NCBI RefSeq assembly: GCF_032854445.1
Contig: NC_088302.1
Coordinates: forward strand, 19,279,338-19,343,337
DNA: 64,000 nucleotides
Origin: Liolophura sinensis
Lineage: Eukaryota; Mollusca; Polyplacophora; Chitonida; Chitonidae
Direction: 5' to 3'
Below are positions 1 to 10,800 of this stretch, one piece after another. The first letter of the stretch is position 1. Each line of letters starts with the position of its first letter. The notes beneath the pieces are model-generated. The model saw only the letters and a program-made list of their open reading frames with translations. It did not search any database and was not told where the DNA came from. The translations under genes and the position numbers were made by a program.

Positions 1-969
1 GCAAAATACTCAAATAATGTTTTAATCATGCGTTTTGTTTAGTGTTTGTTATCTGCTTATAATATCTAAAGTAAATACATGTACCAGTTGTCATTCAGTC
101 CGATATAATCCCTATACACTGTGTGGTTTGTGTCACTAACGTTCAACTGAAAAGTTTGTCCAAAAGATAGTCTACTTCAATCCAAGCCTGAGTTGAGGCT
201 AATCCAAGGGATGGGAGACGAGGTAACGTACTTACTGGAATGGACTTTACGTCATACTGCATCATTCGTATCTTTAAGCATATAGGATAATTTATTTATT
301 TATTTGATTGGTGTTTTACGCAGTTTTCTATTAGAAACTATCTTTTTCTGACTTCTGTTAGAAACTGTCTTTCTTGACATCTATTTGTTTTGTAAAGTAG
401 TTTGTTAGGTTAAATAATATTCAGCAAATTGGTGCTCACCCGATGAGCCTTCTCACCCTTTCCGTTTTTGAGAATGAGCTGTCAGACTGATGTCATTATC
501 TCGCCAAAGCAGACACGTGACCAGTAAAGGGAAGCCTCTTCCGTGTTCGGGCACAATTGTTTTACCCTTGCAGGCGTTTTTCAAAAGCTTTATTCACACG
601 AAAGGCAGCATTATTCATTGGTGAAGCGGCAATTCTCTGAGTTTCAGTCGGTGTTAACCAACACGAAGCAAACGATTTATGGGGACGGTCCCTTAACAAG
701 GGTTATTTTGTCCATCAATTTGTTTCTTTCGCACTGTAATACTCTTTTACTCAAGACGTTAGGCTCATGTCATGAGAAATAGCATCGCGGGTTCGAATCC
801 GAATGAAATTCAAATACAAATGAAATATGGAGAAACATGAAATCTCCATCATCCAACATAGTTCGATGGATGTGGACGTATTACATAACCTTTGACTGTC
901 ATAGAATATTAAATGATCCTGGTGAAATAAATAAGCTAAAATCTCGTGTTTTCTAAACAAATCACTTAC
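1..969 (-). other. Start of the intron after exon 9 (continues out of window)
   Basis: This is non-coding apart from an in-frame readthrough of exon 9 to a stop at 751. A 3' fragment of the SINE family (ATTTATTTGATTGGTGTTTTACG) lies at about 291-333. A box-B-like GGTTCGAATCC occurs at 790-800 without a matching box A. I looked for TM2 on the minus strand and found nothing matching it. Confidence 0.8.
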
Positions 970-1839
970 CTCTGCTTCTTTTAAAGACGTTTTGATGGTT
1001 TCACTGTTAAGCCTTTCTGCCATGGCCGTTTTGTAGAACTCCTTTCTGTTGTAGCCCTCCTTCATGCCTGTAACAGTAGCTCCCACCTGGTGTAACCATT
1101 TTTGCAACACCCCTAGTGACGTCCGAAGCTGCTGGGACGATTTTTTCACAACGTCAGACGCCACAGAAAACTCCGTCCCTAAAGCATTGAGCTGACTAGA
1201 CAGCTCTTTGACCTTCGACCTATGGTCTACGTACACTTTGAAGAACTCGTCAAGATTATTTGCCAAATCCGGCACGCTTCGGTTTTTCAGCTGTTGAATA
1301 GCTCTAAAGAAGTCGTTCAACTTTCGCTTCACGTGGGTGAACTGGAAGTCCGATTTTTGTGTAGCATTTTTCACGAATTTGTATTGCTCCCATAAAGTGT
1401 CTTTGATATAGTGCGTAAAATTCAACAATACCTTTGTCGTAACGTCGTAATACACTTTCGAGTCTTTAAACTCTTTGTACTCTTGACCGTATCCATCCAA
1501 TATTTCTGCCCTGAAACTGTTGACGCCTTTTATGATTTCAGACGTTACAGGAACAGACATGGACGTCTTCAGGGTAAGTCGCTCCAGAATAGGTAAAATC
1601 TCCCCTAGTTTTGCCCGTATCACTTCCGGTGATAATGTATGTAAATTATCCGCCATCGGTTCGTACTTGATGATCTGCTCCAAAGGAGGCTCCAGGTGGT
1701 TTGCAAAAGCCAGGAAAGACACGTGACTGGATTTGTCGAACTGCGTGAATGTGTCTTGGACTGTGTTATTCAAGGCCTGAAGAGCGTCTCTCATTTTCGT
1801 CAGGTCTTGGTCAAATCCATTATCGTAGCTGTCCATGTC
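970..1839 (-). CDS. Exon 9: 290-residue Cys-free helical insertion
   Basis: It is an 870-bp exon with acceptor TTGTTTTCACAG and donor GAG|GTAAGT, in phase 0 at both ends, encoding residues 571-860. The composition is that of a long alpha-helical, partly coiled-coil region: many Lys, Glu, Leu and Asn, few Gly or Pro, and no cysteine. There are four N-glycosylation sequons (NNT, NFT, NAT, NRS), consistent with an extracellular position between the palm and TM2. I recognise no named domain. It joins exon 8 in phase, but a one-in-three phase match would occur by chance. Membership of the channel rests also on strand, spacing, codon-like open frame and clean splice sites. Confidence 0.82.
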
Positions 1840-4800
1840 CTGTGAAAACAACAACAACAATATGAGTAACAAAGATAAAACGAAAGATGAAATCCATTTG
1901 TGCTCATCTACAGAAGAACTATATTTGTATGGATAGCAAAGGGATTAAGTTCCGGAAATGCTGCTGTCAATTGATTTGATTTTTATATGATTTGTGTTCA
2001 AGAATATTTAACGACCGCTCCTGTCAAATGAATCAGTATTGTTATTTTTTGTAAAAAAAATATGATATCATTCATGGAGCAATGTGTTTTCTTACAGAAA
2101 CAGGAGATGTGATAGACGATATGATTTTTCAAATAGTTAACTGACATCGATGCATAGTCACACTACTAATGAGAATTAGTTACATGAGTTACATTAACTT
2201 TCCAGCATCGGTTGTACCTCAAAGGAAATGTGTGACATAATGCATAATCTTTGAGTATATATATAAATACGAAGCATGTGCAAAAATCTAGTCATTGTAA
2301 AGTCATATTAAGTTAAAATATTCAAGAGCAACTGTCAAGTGTCTTTTATTTTATTTATTTATTGATTTATTTATTTCATTGGTGTTTTACGTCGTACTCA
2401 CGAATATTTCACTTATACGACGATGGTCAGCATTATGATGGAAGGAAACAAGGAAGAGACTGAGGGAAACCCACGACCATCCGGCAGGTTGCTGGAAGAC
2501 CTTCCTACGTACAGCCGGAGAGGAAGCCAGCATTTTGCTGGACGAGCCACCGCGACCCCATTGGTGAGAGGCTCCTTACGCCGCACCGCGCTGCTAACCG
2601 CCTCGGCCACGAAGGCCCCTCTCAAGTGTCCTTTAGTGTGAGACCAGATGGCTACTAATCAACACGGTCTTCCTATGCGTCTTTTAAAGCCTTACCTTTT
2701 TCAGCTTATTCATGTAGTGTAAATTAGAATGAAGCCCATCGGACAGATTCGTGAGAATGAAGATGTCATAGTGGTAAATTTCTTCGTCGAGTCTCTGGTA
2801 TTTGTCACGGGCTGTCCGAAATTCGCGCTGCAGGGCGCTGTGGTCGTGGAGCATGCGCACTTCACTTTCTGCTGAGTAAGCCGACATCATGGCGTGGGAG
2901 AGTTGGATGTCGTACTCGGTGCGATCACATGGAGGCAAACACGAACAGTTCTGAGATACTCTTCGGGCACCTGGTAAAGCAAAACTAAAAACTCTCATGG
3001 AAAGCAAAATGAACAAAAATGTACCTTTACATTAATGGAGAAGAAAACATACAAAGGATGCCAAAATCAGATGAAAGAGCGTTAAAACGACGACATTTTA
3101 CTTTGGATTATCCTATAAGTGAAACTATAAGTGAAACATTCTTGAGCTTGGTGTAAAACTCCTACCAAATGGATAAAATAAAAATAATAAAAAAATAGGA
3201 TTCAAACGCTTCCAAAATTCAAGTGTTTCAATAAACTGACTTTATAATACAAGCGAGGTCTTTAATACACCTTTTAATGTCAGATTGGAATTACCGGTAT
3301 TCAACCAGACACTAACTAAAATGTCATAAACTTTAAATGATGTAAAAATGTAAACAGACATTAAGCAGAACGAATATTGGACCAAACCTTTCCTCTCACA
3401 AAACCACAATTTTTCATTCATTCCTTCATTCTTTCATTTATTTATTCATTTATTTATCCGTTTATACTTTCATTCATTTTTTCATTAGTTTATTCTTTCA
3501 TTAATTCATCGTGCTGTATCACCTTATCTTACCAGGCCCTTTCTGACGGTTTAACAAAATCTAACACTTTAATGATATACGAGGCAGCAATGAAAAACCT
3601 TGTTTTTAATATAACTTGAAACCTCGTGATAATGTTCAGGAAAAAGCACAACATTTGAAGGGCTAAAAGTTTGTCTTAATGGTTACAGAGTGAAGGGGGC
3701 GGTGAGATTCATTTCCACGTAAAGAAAGTTTGCGGTTACATCTGGAGAACCGTCTATTGCAGGTTATGGGCAGAGTGCGTTCCATGTGGGCAGACGTATA
3801 GTTTAGCGGTGGTTTTCGCTGGATCCATCATTTATCGGAAACAGCTCCATTAGGAGGGAGCATGGGATTAGCGCTGATCGATCGGTGACGGGTCGGCTCG
3901 GTGTCTTCACGATGGCCCCCTGAGTCTCTCGTCAATACTCCAACAGCTAAACCGACCCTGCAAGGTGCGCGCTTTAAACGCTTAATGGGAAAAGACTTCA
4001 GTATCTAAGCTAGAAAACGTCAGAGACGGCCAGATCCTGTGTAAAGAAACCGTCCGTTACTGGAGTTTATTTCTAACTGATGGGGATTATTCGCAGCATA
4101 TGATGGGATTACTGTCCATGGAAATATCATCTATTCTCGGACTGCTGATTGCCAATATTCCTTAGCCACGCTTTGTCGGGAGAATGTCAGCTAATCAAAG
4201 GCGAACACTGAAAGGACGTCTTTAATCAGCTAGTTTATTGACGCCATGTTAAAATATACAAAGAGGTTATAGAAACACTTCTCTGAAAGAAATTGGTCCA
4301 GAATATGCCAGCAATGATCAGAGCCAACGAAAAGCTATGTATCTGGATAGCACCCGGAAGATGCCAACAAGAAGCGCTTTTGGCATTCGTATAGGAGGGA
4401 ATGTTTTTTGCCTGGTAGTGATACCCAAGATGACTTAAAGCATTTCCACCCACGTAGGTGACGTCCTTAAACAAGCGTCATCGATATCATGATCCTGATA
4501 ATAGCTTGTCTTGACAAGACGCCATTACACTAAATGGCAAACACATGTACGTGGTTGGTAAACTCTCAGGGAGGAGAGAGGGGGAGGTGCATGGCAATAT
4601 CTCATGAAAAGCCTCGTTAAATGCAGTTAATCAGAAAAACAAACAATTTCTTGTAGAATAAGTTTTCGCTAAACAAAGATTAGCTTTATTTAAATATTAA
4701 TAATTTAGGGCGAGTTGTACAATCTCAAAGGAGCGTGGCGTAATGACCGAGGAGCCTCTCACCAATGCGGCCGCTGTGAGACATGCTCATGCTGGCTTCC

Positions 4801-7800
4801 TCACCGGTCGCACGTGGGAAGGTCTGCCAGCAACCTGTGGATGGTCCTGGGTTTCTCCCGGACTCTGTCCGGTTTCTCCCACCTTAATGCTGGTCGCCAT
4901 CGTATAAGTTAAATATTTTTGAATATGACGTAAAACACCAATCAAATAAAATAAATAAATACAATCGCAACCAGCTCATCCTACATTTGAGTGGTATGAT
5001 GAAATGATGAGCTTTCTGGGTCACCAAATGGGTTCAACGTGGGCTGTAAAAAGCGAAATCTACTTTATCAGTAGTCTGAACAGTTGTCATCAAATGGGGT
5101 ACAGCGTGTGACCAAAGGAGCTTACGAGCACATAAAAAGTTATTATTTGTTCGTCAACATTGTTCAGGTGTGGGTAAATTTGTCAGAAAGGAGAATTTCC
5201 TGAGGGTCTAAAGTCTGATATAGGGCAATTTTCCTCCATTCGAAAAAGAGTTTCCGTAGTCTTCCTAAATTAGCATTTCACGGTTATATCTTTACACCTA
5301 CATCTTTACATCTACACCGTACCGTGTAGATGTAAAACAATAAGTGTAACTTTTATATGTACCACATATTACCAGAATATACTTATATACAGTACAAGAT
5401 GCAACTCACCCCCGATATTCCCGCCGCAGAAGAGAGCCTGTCTAACTGTACACGCCGGTAACTCAATCTCACCTAAAATATGAAGGCAAAAACATGTTTA
5501 GAGTCGGTGTATATAAATCTCTGCTTATTTTCCCGCCAAAAATATCGGAAAAGTAAAGCCAAACGATAGTCAGTAAAAATTGCAATTCACCTGGATGAAA
5601 TGGAAAAGGTGTGATTTGAAGAAGTCAATCTGGCGTTGGTTTTAAGGTATGCATTTAACTCAACACTGAACTGTTTGTGTTTGATCAATTCAACTGGCCA
5701 ATTACAAAATAAAAAACTTAACATATCATAGTCAACTGAACGGAAGTTTTAACGTCAACATTAGGTTGCAAAACTGGACTAAGGTTCATGTGTATTCTCT
5801 CTGTATAGAGTGATGAGTGAGTGAGTGAGCGAGTGCTTGGGGTTTAACGTGGTACTTAACAATTTTTCAGTCATATGACGACGAAGGAGTAATTAGAGTG
5901 TATGTAATGCTCCTCCTTGTTGCATGACGGATTTCCACTACTCTTTTATCTAGCGCTGCTTCACTGAGACGACTTACTGAAGGCAAGCAAGACGCCACGC
6001 CCGAGCCATTATACTGATATAGGTCAACCAGTCGTTGCACTATCCCCTTAATGTTAAACGCCAATCGAGGAAGTTCCTCTTTTAAGATCTCAAGTCTGAC
6101 AAAACCATGAAGTGACCCTGGATCTAGCGCCCCAAAAACGGACACTCTACCAACGGTGTCGTCGTCATATGACTGGAAAATTGTTGAGTACGACGTTAAA
6201 CCCCAAGCACTCGCACTCACCAACGGTGCTATCGCAGCCGGTCCCTCTGTATTGAAAACGTGTATATACCATGTATTTAATATCTATTTGTTTGATTTAT
6301 TTGACTTTTACGACGCACTCAAACATATTTGCTTTATGATTAGAGTGAAACCGGACAGAGACTAAGGGAAAACCCATATCGATGCGCAGGTTGCTGCCAG
6401 GCCAGCCCACGTACGATTGGGAAAAGAAGTCGGTATGAGCTGGACTTGAACTCACACTGACCACAATGGTGCGAGGCTCCTGGATTATTATCCTGCGCTG
6501 GCACGCTAATCACTATGGGCTATAGTAGCCTTCTCTTCTCAATACTTTATAAGAAAACGTTGTATGTACATATCAATCACATGCATAATTAGTTCCATTT
6601 TACTGAGTCGGGTAATACTGACATTATTCGTGTTAGTGGCAAACATGTCGCCTTCATTTCTGAGACAGACATTTTGATTAGTGAGCTCTTCACGCGAGTG
6701 TTTATCTGAAGGCGAGAGAGAATAGCCCTTCGCCATTACGCGGGAAGTTTGGCAAAACGACGTGCAAGGCATCCCGCTCAGTGCCGATAACATTCGTGCT
6801 TTGACGTCTGGGTGATATTTTATAGAGAAACGATGATAGCTGTATCGACTTTCCAGGAGATGATGGAAGAGGGCTGATATATATTATTCAAGCTGGTTCA
6901 CGAAAGGATGGGGGTTACATTAGCCTCGGGTCACGTGGTGATGAAGAGGTCGTCTGCTCCATCCATGTTATCAGAATGGGTTTATAAACTTGATTTGAAA
7001 CTGACACGACCGTAATGGCGACTTCTTTCTGCCCACGATTCTCAATGAGTCATATACGAAAAACTGGAGATGTCCTGCAAGTAAAGCTTCGGATTCATTT
7101 CTTCAAATCACTCACATTACGTTAATGACGGACGGCGTTTATCCGCCAATTTAAGTGACGGTTTCCAGTAAATCTTCGGAGCAAATGGAAACAGATCTTG
7201 TTATGTTTCAAGAGTTGCCCATGAAAGACATTATTTCACCTTATATACACGCCACAGCTCAGATGAATACATAAAGCATGCCAATGCTAATCTCCTGAAT
7301 ACTACGTCAACTACCTTCATTTGAAGCCAAGATATTTTTTTTCTTACGTAATTACTTATTTACAAAGCCATACACAAGAATAGTTTACTTATATGACGGC
7401 TCTCAGTTGGCACTATGATCCCCAAGACTTAGCTACGAACAATGCCAATAAGTTATTCTCTAGGAATAATCATATTTACCCACACATATTTGACTCACCT
7501 CTGTATAAGATTGTGTGTGGTAGGGAACAGTTATATTTCTCGCGAGCATATCGCGACTCGCACTGAAGGCTGCACGGCTCCTGTATATCGCTGACACTGT
7601 GGTTATTCCGGTCATCCATACATTCTCCATAAGGAACTGGCAAATCTCGAAACTGAAATAAGAACGGAATGGATTCACATTAAATGCTGAGCCCGGTGCT
7701 GTTAAAAAGTAGGCTGAACTTTTAAGTTATAGGCCAGAAGCTTTCCGCCTATGAAACAGATTGATAATATAGGAGTGACAAACATTTCATTCACATCTAG

Positions 7801-10800
7801 GTCTAATCCCGGTATTCCTTTTTGTTTGATTGTTGTTTAACGCCATACTCAATAATGTTTCACTTCTACAATTGTGATCAGATTTGTGAATGAGGGAAAG
7901 CATGCTACCTGAGCACTGTGATACATGGTTTAAGGTCTACCACATTAGCATACTGCATACAAAATGAATGCACCTCACAAGAATTTTGAAAGAACTCCTC
8001 AGATATTTGCTGACGCTATTGTATTCAAACACTTCATAATCAGTTTTACAATATAATGACCACACGACTCTTTCGTTACATAGGTCTGTACACATACAGC
8101 GATCCACAGTTTTTTTTTTACATTTTATAGAAAAAAAAAAATGTTAACCGACTAAAAGCTCATTTTCGACGAGCCATTCGATTAATACTTGTGGTATTAC
8201 ACTTCAGAGGGGAGTAACTCTTTGGAGTGCCATTTAGAAAATGGCAAGAATGTACACCAGATGAAACGTATCGTCGTCTTTAGAAAACAAGATGCCATAA
8301 GAAACTTTTGCCGTGTGCGTTTTCACTGTGAAATATATTTTCTATGTATTTCTCTGTAACAGATATTGTTTTCGTCTCTTCTGTAAGATATAGCAGATGT
8401 ATACATTTTTCATATGTTTGAAGAAAAGATTACTGGCTCAACAGCATTACAGAGAAAGATTGTTTATACAAAGCGTATGCAGGATAAATATGACACATTA
8501 AACATGTTAGTGTTTACAAGTACTTTGCACTGCAATGGCTAACACAAATATACTTTCGGGACATAATAAAAACCCATGTCTCAAGTGTTCAGCTCGAAAG
8601 TGTTTTCATCGTCCAAACCGCATTGCGGCAGCTCTGGTGAGCCACTAAACGTCGCTCATAGGAAGAAACCCTAGAAGGGCTTGATGGACTCTATTCATGT
8701 CTAATTTAACACAATCGGTTTCAATACACGGAGAATCAACGCCGGTCTGATCACATATTCATTGGATAAGAGTGAAGCATTAGGCCAAAGCCTTTCTAAA
8801 ACAGCTCATTGTTCCCGGCGGGGAAGTTTGCTGGGTTTCGTGGCGCCCTGCGCGAGCTCAGGCGAGATCCTGGTCCCTGATTGGCGGAGGGAGGCCTACA
8901 GACCCACTTCGGTGTATCAAACAAATGTAGAAGCCACACTGAGCGTTCGATTTTTGGACTTTCGCTGCATATATTACATGACAGACCGTGCGATGATTGG
9001 GTCGCATGATCACAACGAACAGGGTTCCAGAGTACAAAGTGCAGATCTCTTGATGCCACCAATGCATGGAAGCAATAAATGATATTACCCGCCTAAAACA
9101 AGTGAAGTCGATCCAAGTGAGGAGCTCTTTTATCACAGTTTCTGTATTGTTGTGCTTGTAAAACAAAGATGTAGTTTGCAAGTACTGCAGCGTAACACCT
9201 GAGAATGGTGTACTTTTACACACCTTAAAACCGTCTTTTTCAAATGTTCCCCATCTATCTGAATTTGTATGTCACTTGTTTCAAGTGTAGCGTTATATTC
9301 TGTATCATATCACTGATATCACGACATCATCTTCTTGTAACAAATTTGTCTCAATGCCGAGATATTATGAGCCATGCCGAGGACACCAGGCCTGATGATG
9401 CCCCACCTTTTCTCCTCATTCTCCAAGCACCAAGCAAGGACGTACCAAGACATAATGACAAAAAAAAACAGAAGGAAGAAGCATAGCATTCGGCAATAAT
9501 GAGATGATACCCCCGAAACACTGGTTTAACTCTACAAACAAAACAAGGAGTGTCTGCAAATAATAATTGCGGTCAAATTCATATATATACATAGCAATAA
9601 TTGAAGTGAAGCCGAAAGTTCATCGGTGCGAGCATGCATCCTTGTACTGAACGGAAGCCCAAAGTTGTAAGGTAGGAATTACACTGTGTATATGAAGTTG
9701 TATGCAAGTGAAGCCTAAAGTGGTTTGCAGGGAGGTGCACCCACTATACATAGTTGTATTGACGTGACGCCCAACGTTGTTCGGTGGGAGGTTTGATTGT
9801 TTCTTTTTTTCTTTCATTGGTGTTTTACGCCGTACTCAAGAATATTTCCTTTATATGACGGCGGCCGGCATTATGGTGGGTGGAAACCGAGCGGAGCCTG
9901 GGGGAAACTCACGACCATCCACAGGTTGCTTTCAGACCTTCCCACTTCCGGCCGGAGAGGAAGCCAGCATGAGAGTTTGCTTGAATTCATAATGACCGCA
10001 TTGGTGAGAGGCTCTTGCGACACCAGGCTGCGCTGGCGCGCTAACAAACTAAGCCACGGAGGCTTGGAGGTACTTTGTGTATACATAGTTATAATGAAGT
10101 GTATCCCAAAGTTATTCGGTGTGAGTTGCAATAGGTGGTTATATTTAAGTGGTGCCGAAAGGTGTTCCCTGAATGATGCATCAAACAGAGAAAAAATGAT
10201 CAGAGGTGAAACGGGAAAGGAAAGTAGGCAGTAGGAGCGGTCGATACAATGAGCTTGCACTGTAGAAAGAGACGTCTGCCGCTATCCAGAACAATTCAAC
10301 ATACCATCTAGAGTCATTTTAAGGCAAGTTTTGAATATATCACGTCAAATTGCAGAAATACAATCGAATTCATCACCACGTTACTGACGTCCACTCCGAT
10401 CTTTTCTTTTAGATACTATAATGTAAGTGATAATACCTACATCTACTTTTATATAATTTTCTATAGTTATGTAACCGGGACATCTATCATGCTGCCGACG
10501 CTTATCTTACAAATTACTGGTTTCAAATCCTTCGAAGCACTAGAAAATGACCAAGGCCAACAATATGTTCAACGTATAAAATCTTTTTTTAAATAAATTA
10601 TTCTTTTGTGACATTCGTTTTGAATTTGAATAACTGTATTTCATTAGGTTTAGAGGGGCCAATCAATTATTTGGACTCATTTGGCTCAACTGGAGATTAC
10701 TGGTTTCAAATTTTTTGTTCAATACATCATCGTGTATGTATAAGCACTAAAAATTTCCCAAGGCCAACGCCATGTCTAGCTTAAAAAACATTTTTTATAG

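Larger units (their letters stand above)
2971..5409 (-). other. Intron between exons 7 and 8 (2,439 bp)
   Basis: It holds a SINE tail fragment at about 3106-3170 (plus orientation) and low-complexity CATT/TTTA DNA at 3411-3512. A stretch of balanced composition at about 3760-4220 has no repeat that I recognise. There is also a SINE at 4729-4959 and a perfect hairpin at 5305-5336. Confidence 0.8.
5473..7498 (-). other. Intron between exons 6 and 7 (2,026 bp)
   Basis: It contains the inverted-arm MITE-like element at 5807-6220 and a diverged SINE at 6285-6532. The rest is unique AT-rich DNA. Confidence 0.8.

Noticed and set aside
200-300. A possible TM2 or further exon ending at a GTAAGT near 224 on the minus strand
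   Set aside because: The short open stretch (MMQYDVKSIP) runs back into SINE tail sequence with no usable acceptor, and it is not hydrophobic like TM2.
790-800. GGTTCGAATCC as part of a tRNA gene
   Set aside because: It matches box B, but no box A or cloverleaf stems can be found upstream on that strand.
751-1872. A 373-codon uninterrupted ORF as a stand-alone gene
   Set aside because: Its ends fall outside a clean acceptor (after 1840) and donor (before 969). The part between them joins in phase with the channel exons, so it is exon 9 plus intron readthrough on each side.
5867-6223. A 118-codon ORF as a gene
   Set aside because: It lies inside a repeated MITE-like element, and related copies differ mostly at amino-acid-changing positions.
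7460-7678. The longest open frame across exon 6
   Set aside because: It is a shadow. The frame that joins exon 5 and carries LPVPYGEC is a different one.
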